From contig JASJOG010000006.1 in NCBI GenBank assembly GCA_030142905.1, positions 124,001 through 188,000 on the forward strand: a DNA stretch of 64,000 bases, given 5' to 3'. Position 1 is the stretch's first letter; each line of letters opens with the position of its first letter. The notes below the pieces were generated by a model, which saw only the letters and a program-made list of their open reading frames with translations, had not been told where the DNA came from and made no database searches. Positions 22,784 through 36,704 of the stretch are shown here, one piece after another. The position numbers and the translations under genes were made by a program. Source of the stretch: Heliopora coerulea. Lineage: Eukaryota > Cnidaria > Anthozoa > Scleralcyonacea > Helioporidae.

Positions 22784-23245
22784 ATGGCCGACAGCACATG
22801 TTCAGGAAATGAAAGTGAATCTGAGGATAGTGCAAGAGAAGATGATGAAAACTTTGGTCCATTTGAAGAGGCAGCTCAAGCAGGGACAGATCTGCGGATT
22901 CCTCGGATGGCTGAGATTTCAAGGAAACGTAAAATTCAAACAAACCCTGGAAATGTAGAACGTAGTAAACGAGGCTCGAAAGATCCAAAACTTGTCAGTG
23001 CTTGGGAGAGAGTTAAACAATACAAGAACGAACATTTGACTGTTGTTAACGGGAAACTCCGCTGTGATGCTTGCAGAGAGATTATTTCAAAGAAGAATAG
23101 TTCGATAAAAAAGCATATTCTCACCAAGAAACATTTAACGGGTAAGAAAACCATCGAAGCAAGTAAAATCAGGTGCACGCCTGTGCTGCCCAGTACAGGT
23201 TCAAGGACTCCAACCTACCTTAGAGTCCTTAGAATTACTTCGTAA
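22784..23245 (+). pseudogene. hAT transposase N-terminal fragment with BED zinc finger
   Basis: I prefer the ATG in AAAATGGCC (MADSTCSGNESESED) over the upstream in-frame ATG at 22547. An acidic N-terminus and a basic stretch (SRKRKIQTNPG) precede a BED finger: WERVKQYKNEHL, RCDAC (Cys pair), then KKHILTKKH (His pair). After KKTIEASK the sequence leaves the family pattern and stops at 23245, consistent with the deletion joint. Confidence 0.8.
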
Positions 23246-23255
23246 CTTTCCATTT

Positions 23256-23567
23256 TTGGATGATGATGCACTTATTAATGGACTTGCTGAAGAACTTCCA
23301 AATTACCTAGCTCTATCAGATGGTGTTCAAGTACAAACAGAAGATGACAAAGTAAAGTGGTGGGCAAGGAATGCAAACACACTTCCTAAATGGGCAGCTG
23401 TTGTTAGAAAGATCTTGCTTGTTCAACCAAGTTCTGGTGCTGCTGAGAGAGTTTTTAGTCTTTTGAACAGTAACTTTTCAAAAGGACAGGAAGCTGCTTT
23501 GGAAGAAACAGTTGAAGCGTCAATCATGCTGAAGTACAATTCTACTCAAAGGGAAAAAACTGAGTAA
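23256..23567 (+). pseudogene. hAT transposase C-terminal dimerisation fragment
   Basis: In a different frame from the BED fragment. It reads VKWWARNANTLPKWAAVVRK, LLVQPSSGAAERVFSLLN and ALEETVEASIMLKYN, the conserved hAT C-terminal pattern (W..h..P....ILxxxxSSxxxERVFS). The missing middle and the frame change mean no full transposase can be made. Confidence 0.85.
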
Positions 23568-23977
23568 CGTTTTAAATTGTGCAAACAACATCCTATCTAC
23601 GCAAAACTTAGTATTTGACATTATCATTATTGACATTACGCGGGGTCTTATATTCGCTTACATAGAACTATATACTATTTTATGTGAAGTAATATATAAA
23701 AAAAAAGTTTCATCAAGACACGTTATATTATGAATTTGTCTGTGCATTGCATTTTTTTATAAAGACACCAATTTATATGATTACTCTAAACATCATCACA
23801 GAGTATGTATCGAATCTAGCTCAAAATAGCAGCACTTAGCAATGAAAAGTAGCAACTTTTTAGCAACTTTCTTGAAAACTAGCAACTTTTCGGGGAAAAT
23901 GGACAACTTTTACGCAACTTTTCTTCTTTTTTTGAGCAACTATTATCGGAATTTCGAGCAACTTGTGGAAACCCCTA

Positions 23978-25055
23978 CCCCCCCAAGAATTTTTGAAAAA
24001 GGAATTCGGGCACTTTTCTTCGTGAAATTCGGGCAGTTTGAAGCGGTAATCCCTGGGAAGTGTTTAATCAAAATTTATACAGATATTAATTCCTGTCGTA
24101 CAAGTAACGAGTCCATTACAAATTGCAGCTTCTAGTTTTCGAGCAAAAATGCATTGCCCCTCCCCCCCCGCCCAAAAAAAAAGGTCTGCTACGCCTATGC
24201 TCCAGTGAACTCGCACTCGTTGTCCCCGTGAGGAGGATAGGAAGAGGAATAGGAATGGGGGCTCCTTTTTCTCGCTCGTTTGATGAGTATTTTAACGACG
24301 TTATATCTTAAAAATTTGAAATTGAACCTTTTTTTGCTTGACTTGTCGATTTGGCATAGTTGAAAACCAGAAGAACAAAACTAGGGTTATGTACAACCCG
24401 GTTGGCTTCTTAAGAGTTAATGAATATTTTATAACAGCAAGTGACTTTCATCACTTACATCTCATATAACTAGCTTTAATGATGATTTTTCCTTATTTAA
24501 CCTAAACATCACCTACGCCAGCTTGTGTAAAACTCTTAATCACGTTATAATCGTCCATCGGGTAGACATTTTCCTGATATTCTGTTCCTGATTGGCTAAA
24601 ATTAAGCTTAAAGCATAATTAAAGTTGATTACCTCTTTAAACGACTGGCAATTGGTTTTCTATATAACTTTACGTTTTACCTTGACCGTTTGCTCCGGCA
24701 AACTTAGTATTTTCTATCTAGCAGTTCGCTGACCTTTTTGACTTTTACGCATCGTTTAACACTACCTACTCAACACTCTACATATTTATTCAAAGTTGTC
24801 GAACGAGCAGTCTTTTTCCTAAAAAGGGAACAGTATTTACACCCACTGTTTACACCAGAGCCTCTGCGCCAGAGTTTGAATATTTTTGAGGGCGGTGACC
24901 GGAAATATGCTGGCACTGACGTCACAGATTCTGACCCCAAACTGTGCCATACTGCTCTTTTCTTATTCTGTGAAGTGGGTATAAGAAATTACGGGAACCA
25001 CTCAGTATTTCAATGAAATACGCAGCTATGGTAAATCCGAATACAGAAATAATTT
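23978..25055. other. Intergenic, upstream of the myosin gene
   Basis: No recognised gene. A 92-codon frame (24738-25016, +) resembles nothing I know. Confidence 0.45.
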
Positions 25056-25210
25056 TATTAGAGATTCTAATATTAGAATCCCTAATAATAATTTTATTAG
25101 AGATTCTTCGACTAGATATTGGTCATTATCAAGAATGCAATCCTGATGATGACTAAATTCCTGAGATGACAAAAATCTAGTCAAAACGTGAAATCTCTAA
25201 TAAAATGATT
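25056..25210 (+). repeat. Penelope-type terminal relic with hammerhead-like motif
   Basis: ATTTTATTAGAGATTC occurs twice at the left and inverted at the right (GAAATCTCTAATAAAAT). Inside is CTGATGA (25143-25149), a 6-bp stem TGACTA/TAGTCA (25150-25155 with 25178-25183), then AAAACG. The canonical GAAA would need a G where A stands, so this is probably an inactive hammerhead relic. Confidence 0.5.
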
Positions 25211-25626
25211 TTGCTACTGGGAGTTACCAATGCAGTGTATTAGCATTTTCTAAAAATATCTCCCCGGCTGTTGCTTGCAGTTTGTAGCAAATGGTGTTTA
25301 TTTTGTAAGATAAAGTAATCTTGGAGAAGCAAATATCTTGTGCAATTCTTAACGTTTGGAAGATTCGTCGAGGGTTACGAAGGGTCTTTCTCAACATTAG
25401 TTTATAGTCAAAAAAGGCGATATATTATTGCCTCAGAAAAGATCCTGATGGTTTCTCACACCCACTTCGATTCACTTCAATTATATTGGTAACAGTAAGG
25501 AGACGCTTCCTTATTGGGTAAATAGCAAACCTATTAAAATTATTGAGCCAATCACCAACGGGTTTAAAATGGGATGGTTCATCCCTAGTCAATTGGTGTT
25601 TAGTTTTGGCATGACCAGCTAGTAAT

Positions 25627-25933
25627 ATGGCGGCTTTTCACGAAGGGGCGATGTATGGCAAGGAAGATTTCGTCCTTTTGGACGAAATCACCATGGAGGC
25701 ATTTATGGAAAACCTGGAATTACGCTACAAGAAAGAGAGGATCTACACGTACATTGGCGAAGTTCTGGTGTCCATGAATCCCTACAAAACATTGAACATT
25801 TACGATACAGACAAAATCACCGAATACTGTGGTAGGGAATTTTATGAGAGGCCACCGCATATTTTTGCAATTGCAGATGCAGCATACATCAGTATGAAGA
25901 GGAAGAGTAGAGATACATGCATTGTAATTTCAG
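25627..25933 (+). CDS. MYO1D: Myosin exon 1 (residues 1-102)
   Basis: [20 protein letters not shown] through [15 protein letters not shown] to CIVIS. Donor GTTAGT. It ends one base into the P-loop Gly codon. No clear TATA box or CpG-dense promoter upstream. Confidence 0.95.
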
Positions 25934-28900
25934 GTTAGTGGTCAACGAGTTGCCAGAAATTATCAGTAAAACAGCATGCTGTCGACGATGTCTTTTCTCA
26001 ATAACGGCCGCTGTAGATCAAGTTCTTAATATAGCGAATGACTTTAGATCGACTGATGTTGTATACTTGTGATGTTATACAGTTTCCCTTCATACAGTCA
26101 ACGATTCATTCAGTCTTTAGACAGACAAACGACTGTTTAATCTGCTCTCTTTTGTTTGAGTTCGAAATATCGGAATTTATGTGCACTTGAAATGCCGGTT
26201 GCTAAGGTGGTCAAGATGTGACACCTCTAACCTTCACTGATTTGGATCTATAATAATGCAAGTTCAACTGTTTAGATATGGCCAGTTTACCTGGTTATGC
26301 ACTCCTGTAGTTATTTAAGAACAAAAGCTGACCTTTGACAAAGATACAACTATTCTGTACATTACACCACTAACAAAGCCAAGAATGACCTGAAACAGTT
26401 GGCCAAGCTATCAAATTTTTTAAAAAAAGCGCAAATAATATAAAATTTGGAAACTTAGATCAACAAAACCAATTACCCCAAAGATATATTCACCACGAAA
26501 TAAACATCCCCAATACCCGACACAATGACTCATAGCAGTGCTATTAGAGGCTCAATTTACTATAATTTGTCTTAATTCTTCAGACAACATTCCAGTGACA
26601 TTGCTCCTCGTGGACATACTGTAAAAATATCTTCTTTTCTGTTTCAAATATTACAGTGAGACTTTGGTATTTAAGTACATATTTTTTCGTGAGGATTGCT
26701 ACGGAGTTACCTCACAGTATCCTTAGTGAAAAGAGACGAGGCTGACAAAGATATTCATTTAGCGTTATTTTACTTAGGGTGTCGCGTGACTTGCCAGCTG
26801 TCAACGACAACTATTTTTCGATTATCCAATTACTTGTCGCAGCTCATTCTCCCGGGACAAAGTTAGGGCAGTCCTTTGCTAGAGAATAAGATTTCTGCGT
26901 AAAGATCTTTGCTTTTACTTGTTTTAATACGTGTTTTATGAAGTACGGACTGAAAGATAATGTTTTCAAAGGCCATTCACCCGTAGTACCGATGCGATAG
27001 CGAAACCCAGTCAGTCGGTGACAAGAATCTACATACTAGAGTTAAGTGGGCTGATTTTCAGGTGTTTCCTGTCTGTTAAAAATATTATTGAGGTGTTTTC
27101 TTACAGACCATCATAATGACCTGAAAATTATTTACTGATACCGTTATTAATATGTGAAATTCATCGACTAACAGTGTTTGAATAAGGTCACATCAATATT
27201 AATGCAAATGTAATTGTTGCTTTTAACTCAAAACTTGCTTGTCAATTAAAACTAATTTGTTAATAATATGTAAAATAAGGCTGAACCTAAAGTTTAGGGT
27301 TATACAACATTTGACCTGACATTTGATGGACTAGTTGCTGAGTGTTTTTCAGAAATTTATCCTTTTAGAAGTTAAGAAGTGTACTCAAGCTTAAAAGGGC
27401 ATAATGAATTTTATTATCATTAGTCATGACCTTGAATAAAGAATTCTTTTAAGTTGCATTTTATTTATCATCTATTCAGGTACTTAGTCAGAAAATTCTT
27501 TGTTTAAGTAACTCCTTATTGACAAAGAAATGACATAAGGTAGATGAACGATCTTCAAGTTCGATGCTCAGAAAATGATTTCTGAGCCCCAGATGAGGAT
27601 CAAACCCACAACTTTCTGATGACTGGTAAGATGCTCTAACCATTGAGCTACCAAGACTCAGATGGTGAGCTAGGGTGCAAGTTTGATATATATGTGCGAC
27701 CTAAGCAGAAGCTACTATATATTAATAATGATTGATACGGTTTAATGTTTGAGAAACATGAGGTTGTGGGTTCAATCCCCGTCTGGGGCTCAGAAATCAT
27801 TTTCTGAGTATCGAGCTTGAAGATTGTTCATCTACCTTAATATATCCAAGCTCTCATGTTTCTCAAACATTAAAGAAATGACATGATAAAATACATAAAA
27901 TGTTAGATTAAAATGTAATAGCCATTGTACTAGTGTAGCTCATTTTCCCAAGAAATATTCACATAATTTTTACAGCTCATTGTCACATATAGTGTCCAGA
28001 AAAAGAAAGTAAGAACAGAAAATAAAACTGAGTATACCATGGATAAATAAATTAGAGTATAAAACTAGTTACCCCATGGACAACTATGATGAAATATTTT
28101 GGTGTTCTTCTATAAATTTTGGTTCTCCATGATGAAAGTTGTATTTTGTGATGGTGGACTTCAATTAAGCAGTTAAAAATGTCATGATTCTGAAATGGAG
28201 GGGTATATACATGTACATACAATCTTGCTTATTATTTAGTGGCAAACAACTGATTCAAATGGTTAAAGATGTATAAGGAATATTCTTTCATAAAGTCCTT
28301 TGACCAAGTAATGTTTTAACTAGCATAAAAAAACTAGATTTACCTCTTTCACCTTGAAGGCAGCTCTTTAGGATTGTATTCTGGATGATGCTTGATGATT
28401 TTATTTGGTAAAAGGAAATATCTGGAGTTAAATTAGAATCAGGTTCCCAAAAGATTTTGCTTGAATGCTAAAATCTGAAATACCCAAGTTCAGGTTAACC
28501 TCTTGATGCTTCCGAGGCTTTTTGAGAGTTTAGGATTATCATTCCAAGTGATTACTAAAGTTACCCTAAGAAAAGTCTGTAGGGGCTTCAAACATTCACT
28601 GCATGAATATCAACAACAATATCTTTCACATCACAGAGTTTTTCATCCAGAACAAGTACAATGAATAATTTTTGTTGGAGAGTCATCCCAATACCTTTCT
28701 AGTTTGGCATACATTTACATTACAAGTTTAACATTTACTCATTTAACAGAATGATATGGAAACTTTGAAACTTTTTGGTAGCTGAAAAACAGACATCAAC
28801 TTGGCCAGTACAGTAGCTTGTCAATGATTCATGGTTTCTTTGTTTTTAAGTAACAAAATTTAGATTGCTAATTTATTACAATCATATGCCTAGCTTTTTT

Positions 28901-31900
28901 AAGGTCCCAAGTGTCAAATTTTCATGTGGTGACATGTAGAACTAAATGTTTTAAAAAGGGTAGCTACTTTGACAATTGGTTACTTTAAGGTGATGGCAGT
29001 CTACAAGAATTTTTTAGTATCAGCTGAAATAATGATGACACATATTTCATCTTCTCTCCTTTATTTGCTAGTACTTCCACATTTATTGTAAAGGTTTTTA
29101 AAGTAGCCACTTGTTCTTAACCAAGGGATATGTAAATGCAAGTATGCCAATTGGCAAAGATTAAGTCCAGATTTCAAAGGGATGAAGATAATTTAAACAG
29201 AATTTAAAATATCTCCCAAGACTCATTTTCTTGCATTTCTGAGGACAGTTTGGTGACAGAAATTAGAGGTAAACCATATGATATGTTTTGCAAAAAAGAT
29301 GTAAGGTGAAAATGTTAGGATAAATGAGAATGAGAAGTAAATTACAGTAACAATACATCTGATTCCATGTTGTAGCATAAAATACCCAATACAAATCTCT
29401 AGTTGATTAACCTTTTCCACTCCAAGACATAGTAAAATGGTAGTAAAATTAGCCAGAGTAAAATTTAAAAAGTCAAGAAATGGGCTGAGAAGATTTTTTT
29501 AGTCTACAATGAATTGTATTTATTTGGGGACATTGTAGAAATTTTGTAAAATACTTTGTAGGAGAGAGTGGATCAGGAAAAACAGAGGCTTCAAAGATCA
29601 TAATGCGGTATATTACTGCAGTGACCAATATTAGCAAGCAACAAGAAGTTGAGAGGTATTGTAGCATAGGCTTAATTGTCAATTTTTTTGCATTAATCAT
29701 GGAAGATCAGGTAATTTAAAATTTGGCTTCAAACCAGTCAGGTTTTCAAATATTGTTATCCTTTATGTACCGTAAATCCTTTAACACTAGTGTCTTGTGA
29801 ACCCAGTGGCTTAACTACACTGTAAAGTGAAGGGGCACCCAGTAGGCACAACAAAATGGTATTTTTTGTGGGGATAAATACAAGATACCTCCTCATTTCA
29901 ACTGCATCTGACATAAGTTTAATGTACATTGTAGTGGGGCTCCCAAACTGCTACAAAATGCATTTTTTGTGGGGAAATCAAATGGCACCTTAAACCTTTT
30001 AAGTATATTACAACCCTCCCTGCATTAATCTTAAACTTCCTCAAAGTATCTTTGGAATATTGTAATTAACAAACTAGAAATTTGTGTGAGTGTCTCTGTC
30101 CTGTGATAGAAACATTATTGACATCATTTCAACCAGAAAAATACATGGTAAAAACACAAGGTGTAGCCGAGTGTTTTCAGGCATTTTTCTGGTTAAAATT
30201 ACCTGTATGTCATCAAGGGTAAAGGTGGTTCCCAAAAAGTCAGGGGCTAGTGGCACTAAGTTGTAACCCAGCACAAAAGAAAAATAACACACTGGGGGGG
30301 GGGGGGGGGGTTGCAGGATATCTTTCCTGCAAGTCTTGCAGCAGGAACATTTTATGACATGTCCACAATTGCCTCATTACAATTCTGCAATTTTTTCCAC
30401 TTGAAGTTACACCTAGTTTCCTCCAGATGTCAAGATCCACTAACAATAACATTAAAGAACAAATGTATTTTTGACAGAAATTGGAGAAGGGTCAAGCCAC
30501 CCTTGCCCTCCAGACCTCTGTTCCCAGTCATAAATGTTTCTATTACAGTACAGAAATACAGAAGCTATTTTCTATTTGTTTTATAAAATAACCAAGGGTT
30601 TTTTTGAGTTTTCATGATGTCATCCAAGCCTCTGTACTTTAATACAAAATGAAATGACATAAACCTTGTTCCTGGACTCTGAGAAAAAATGAGGTTTGTC
30701 TAGTCTGAGTATGCATTGGATGTTATCATCTTATACAAAAAGTTTATGGCATGAAAAGGTGAAAGTTAAAAGAAATGCATTTCATGGTGAAAATGGCTGT
30801 GCAGAAGGCAGGGGTTGTGTCTTTAAATGTAACGAGGAGCTAATTAAAAAGTGTGTCCACCTGCAAATGTGATTGAGGATCAGTATTCTATCAATATATT
30901 ACAGACACAATCACACTGATTAAATAGTTCATGTAATTTCTTATTAATTTTATAATTATGTCAAAGTTCTTGATTATGGCTCAGTGCCTTAAAATCTTGG
31001 TAAGTGGGAAAATTTATGAAAAGAAATTTAAACTTTGAGAGAGGAATAGTTGTTGATTGTGTATATGAATTGTGATATATTTTCTTAGAGTCACAAATTT
31101 ACTGCTTCAATCAAATCCACTGCTGGAAGCTTTTGGGAATGCCAAAACTAACCGAAATGACAATTCCAGTCGATTTGGAAAATATATGGACATTAATTTT
31201 GATTTCAAAGGTGATCCTGTTGGTGGCCATATTAATAACTACTTACTAGAAAAGGTAAGACTTCCATGTTGATGTCAAAATGTCAATTAAACATGAACAT
31301 TTTTGTTTCTAATAGTAAATATTAATAAGAAAATTGAAAAATATATATTACATTATTTTAAAAAGTTTGAATTAATATTAAAGAAAAACATAAAGAGGTT
31401 CAGCTTTGCCTTGTTTCTGTATATTCCTTAGCAAATAATGGCTCATTTTGTAAATAGTACAAAAAAGTGCATGCTGGTGAGTCTGGATATTAATGCAATA
31501 CCAAGTTTCTGATTAACCCATTAATATATAATTTGCTTACCGTAATTAACAGAGTCTCCTTCAGTATTTCATCACATCTTATGGTTTCAAGTCACAAAAC
31601 ATAAATAGTTGGGTTAGTTTCCTTGTTTTTTTGATACTTTTTGATTCAATGTTTTTTGATACTTTAGTCAAGAGTGATAAAGCAACAAAAAGGAGAAAGA
31701 AATTTCCATTCGTTTTATCAGGTAATAATTTCTTGACAAGATGTTTTTCTTTAAATTCAACTGAATTTGCTTGCCTTTCTTGCACTGCTTGCCCTGGAAT
31801 TAAAAACATATTTCCCATGCCTGTTTGTCATATGTTTTAGTTCATATATCATGCTAGTTCTTAGCGATACATCATTTTTACACCAATAATTGCAACAATG

Positions 31901-34900
31901 ATTAAATAATTATAATACATATTCACCAGAATAGAGAAAATATACCCACTACTACAGATGTTGCATATTTTGTGTCATACAGACATTTTGCAGTATACAT
32001 GTAGGTTATCCAGCTGGGAATCTAAACAACAAAACACCACAAGTGCTGAATTTAATGATGTGCACTAGAAATACATGTAGTCAACCTTTTAAAGATATCT
32101 TCATTTACTAAGGGGAATCAGGAATCTATCAAAAGCAATGTGTGCCAACTAAAACAATGGGAAATTAAAAGTTTAGCTGAGGAACTGAGAAAGTATACAA
32201 CCATCATTTGAACAAACTGGGTAGAAAAAGAGCCTTCATTATTGTTATCATCATAACCCCATCAGCAAGCCTTAAGTCTAACCTGAGGAATTTTGTGCTA
32301 CAATTTACAGTTTTGCAGAGAGCTCCCTGCCTGCCTACCTTCTTCTTATCTTTCTTTCTTATCCTTGTATCCTTCCTTTTCTTTCTTCCTTCCTTCCTTC
32401 CTTCCTTCCTTTCTTTCTTCCATCCTTCCTTTCCTCCATCCTTCCTTCCCTCCCTCCTTTCTTCCTTCCTTCCTTCCTTTCCTTCCTTTCCTTTCTTTCC
32501 TTTCTTTCCTTTCTTTCCTTTCTTTCCTTCCTTCTTTCCTTCCTTCTTAACTTCCTTCCTTCCATGCTTCCTTCCTTCCATGCTTCCTTCCTTCCATGCT
32601 TCCTTCCTTCCATGCTTCCTTCCTTCCATGCTTCCTTCCTTCCATGCTTCCTTCCCCTCTCCCCTTCCCCAGTAATAAAATACAAGTCTGAGGAGAAACG
32701 CCAAACCTCTTTTCCTGTACTACTATACTGATGAAGAGTTATGACAATGAAGTATCGCAGGTGGATTGATTAATGTTTATGGGCCCAATTTTAGTTAATT
32801 TTTGGTGCTCCTGAACAACTGTTGAAGTCTTACGGTCTGGTTCGAGATCCAACTAAATATCACTACATCAACCAGGGTGAAAGTCATTTAGTAAGTGATC
32901 TGTTATTTTGTTTCTATTTTATCACACATATCAGCAGGTTAAAATCTACCTAATAAAGCATATATTTTAATACGTGAAAAAAGGGAAGTGAAATATAAAA
33001 AAAGCAAGTTTGAATCCCGTGAAGTGTTCTATCTAATTAAACAAATAGGGAAGTGTTACACCAATTTACCTTTCAGGTTGAATTTATTGTGATTATCACC
33101 AAGCATCGCAGTTTATTCCCGGTGCTCCGGTTTTCTCCTGTAGTAACACTTAACACATGAGGGGTGGCCCTTTCTGGACCTCTAGATCCAGAAGACAGCC
33201 GGCAATTTTAACCCATTGCCTATTTTGAAGATGAAACAGTTATATGAGTAAGACCTATATCTTGTCGATCAATTCACTTTAGCATGGGGAGGGGCTGTGA
33301 AATGCCGCCCTTTGAATTGTCAAAGTTTGTATGGCTGACTTCCTAATTACCTGCCAACCCCAGTTATGCCTTTGGTTGTGGCACGGACGCATGTTGCAGC
33401 ACATGCACGCAATCAAGTATGTGAAGGCACTGTAACATCTACGCATCCTCTGATGCATACACACACTTAGGCATATGCAAACTCTGGGAATTTCTTGCCG
33501 TTCAGTACACACTTTAATGCATGCATATTCTTAGTATTGACACTATGAAGCACCTACTCATCGAAGTGCTCATGTATACATTTAGCCACATGTCCAGACT
33601 GTGGCGCGGGAATGCACTTTAGCATACGAACGTGCATCAGTACTTGAACGCACTGTAACTCGTTCACAAAGGCTGGCACGTGCACCCACAGCCAGAGTTA
33701 ATAAGATGTGCGTGCGACTAACCGTAGTGCGTTTGTGCACGCACTCTAGAATATGGACACACTCCAGTGCTGGCACACATTCTCTTACAAAGACCCAGTC
33801 TACCACATGCAAACACTCTAATACTTGCTCGCGATCCAACGTGCACACAGTATGCAAATAGTCGGTATCCACTGCAGCATATGTGCATACTTCATCGTTC
33901 GCACCCACTCTATCGCATACACACTGTCGCATATAAATGGACTCCATCGCCTGCTTGCAGTGTAACCTGTGAACGCATTCCACCACCTGTTCTTGAATAT
34001 GAACGCGCCCCACTACGTGCATTAACCCTAACACGTGAGTGGCATTCACCGCTTGCACGGACTGCAGCTTGTGAACGCTCTCCTGGACATTCATGTAATC
34101 TTTCGTATGAATGCTTTTCACAACATGCACACACTATAACTTGTGAACGGACTTCACCACCTCCAGGCACTGCATCTTGTGAACGCTCTCACCACGTGCA
34201 AGTACTCTCACATGAGAACACTCCCTGCTACCTGCTTGCACTCTTGCACACATCTTCACAGTTTAGGGTGCACACCTGCAATAGCACTTGTGCAGACTCA
34301 AGCATTCAAAGATATTCAGGTGTTCAATTCTGGATATATAAATACGGGACATAATTACGAACGCGGATAACTTTACATTCAGAATATACAAATGACCATT
34401 CTCTGTGGCATGTTGGCACTGCCATACCCCATCTGACTTATTCAGAGGTAAAAGTAAATCTTTTGCGCTGGCTTGTCGCACCTTCCTGAATGAAATGTAA
34501 AATTTTTGAAAATGCTGCAATGAGTATTCCTTTACGGGGAAAATTTGAATATCTGGATGGGACAAAATCCTTTGGGTTGAACTGTTCTACTCGCATGTCA
34601 TCTATGATGCCCTTTGTTTGCTTACTTGAAAACGATTAATTTTATTTAGTTCGTTATGAAATTTTACAGGTCAGCGGAATTAATGACAAGAAGGATTATG
34701 AAGTAGTAAATAAAGCTATGAAAATGATTGGCTTCACCGATCGAGAACGAGAGACAGTGTGGAAGCTTGTAGCTGTAATAATTCATTTGGTAAGATCTCT
34801 ATCCTGACAGATTTAGCTGTAAATTAAGAAATGCATGTATGCAGGTTGCACTAATCACTTCCGATTATGAAAGATTTCTTAATGCCACCTGCGTCGTAAC

Positions 34901-36664
34901 GGATTAAGGCGCAGTTACACCATACAACTTATCTCGCTGTTTTGTTGCGAGAGAAGTTGCATGAGAAATTGCATGGTCTAACATGGTTTGCAATCGCCAA
35001 GTCTCGAATATGTTTGTTGCTGCAAGCGTTGCACGAAGTCGAATCAAGTCCTACTTTTCTCAACGGCCATTGTTTTCAGCCAGTGAAAATGAAAAACCGG
35101 TTCAATCGTAGGCCTTTTCGGTTTCCGTTGTGAGATAAGTTGCTTAGACCATTGCCTATTGTAACATCACTTCTCGTGCAACCGCAAGGCAACGGACTCA
35201 GCAGTTGCGAAACAAGTTGCATAATAAGTTGCTTAGGGTAACAGCGTCATTACGGACTCCGGCTGGCTAGAGGAGTGAGGGAGGAGTAGGTCTGTCAGGT
35301 CATTAACCAGGGCACCTTGGCCGAATGAAGGCCATGTTTTTAATAAAAAAATTAATACAATGGTTTACGAACAAGTTGCAAACAGATCACTCATTAAATC
35401 TGTGGAAAATTTTAGGGAAACCTGGATTTTCATCTAGAGGAAGATCAAGCTTTGGTTGAAGACAAAGTCTTGTTGACCACAGTGGCTACTCTTTTGAATT
35501 CCACCGTTGAAGAGTTAGAAAAAGCCTTATGCTATCGTATTGTTGCAGCCAGAGGGGAAGTCATGGAGAAAGGTCACACTCTTGATGATGCCTATTATGG
35601 TCGAGACGCTCTTAGTAAGGTGAGGGCCCTACATGTTCCACTACCCAGTAATTAAATTAAAGCAGTGTGTGTAAATCGCAGTCAGAGTGTTAGTACGTCG
35701 TTGAAATTATGAACCTAATTTGAAATTCTGCGTAGTGAGGAAGAGTAAAGGGAGCTGAGTTAAAATGTGAAGTACTCTTAAATATAAGGCCTTATAAGTG
35801 TTATGTTTAAAAAATATTTACCTAAAGAACTCATAAGTCGCCCACAGCTCTGTTAACTACAGAAGTTATTGGTGGCTGCCATTTACAGAAAGATCTATAA
35901 AGTCAGTGCTGACGCCATGATTTTGATGACACTTATCGCAAGTCAAACATGATGGGGCCGCGCAGTCCAGTTATGTACAGGCAGTGAACTCTGTGGTAAC
36001 TGGAGCGCTAACTCCCAGTGGCTGGCTATCAAGCATAGAGATCATATATTAGTTAGTTAGAGGGGGGGCATTGTAGCTCAATGTCAGTCAACCGTAGGTG
36101 ACAAATTGAAGGCTGCCATATTGGATAAATTGGAGGGCAAACCATACACAGCCTGGATGAAAAGTTCAAGATCACGGTCGAAGACCACTTCACCTTTGTC
36201 TCTTGTTTTTATCTTTTCTTAAAAAAAAAAAAGAACACTAAACATTTAAGGCAAAAGTAATGACCAATATAGTTCTGGTATACAGTTAATGAAAACAAAC
36301 ACTGTTTGACCTCGAAGTTCTCCAACAGACGGCTAAGGGCCTGGAGAAAAACATTTTGCCCCCCTATTAATTTGTTTCCAATTTTCGGGCCCTGTGTCCC
36401 CTCTAGTTTTATATGATTTCAATGTAATCTTGCTTCAGTATTAAAACCAATTATGGAAACAAAGATTTTGTCGTGGTGACAAATTTCAGTTTCGCTTTGA
36501 AAAACGAATTAACCATGGTGAATGGTTATACTAGGCAGTTCTGAATAGAACTAGAGGAACCCACATAGAGTGAGACAATAAATACTAAAAAGAAGCACAA
36601 TGTATTTCGGTAGACCGCTATTCAGGTGCAAACGTCTGCTAACTGTTGAGAAATGAGTTTACTG

Positions 36665-36704
<40 letters not shown>

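Larger units (their letters stand above)
22424..23977 (+). mobile_element. hAT transposon, internal deletion derivative
   Basis: Terminal repeats TAGGGGTTTCCACAAGTTGC at the left and its inverse at the right. Flanking 8-mers TCCCCCCA and CCCCCCCA differ at one base, fitting the 8-bp hAT duplication. Both ends carry arrays of GCAACTTTT-type motifs in the same orientation (22431-22535 and 23841-23965). Two coding pieces remain, an N-terminal BED finger and a C-terminal dimerisation domain. The RNase H-like catalytic core is absent. Confidence 0.88.

Noticed and set aside
32204..32704. Lys/Glu/Gly-rich and Phe/Pro/Ser-rich frames of 100-166 codons
   Set aside because: Translations of the (CCTT)n tract.
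32727..32733. CTGATGA as a hammerhead core
   Set aside because: No GAAA with a pairing stem II follows.
33380..34290. Possible CRISPR-like array
   Set aside because: Units are contiguous and degenerate with no spacers, and the genome is eukaryotic.
33582..34354. Overlapping 182-codon (minus) and 195-codon (plus) open frames
   Set aside because: Both follow from the 18-bp period, which keeps frames open on either strand. They show only repeat-driven Cys/His/Val patterns, and they lie inside a myosin intron.
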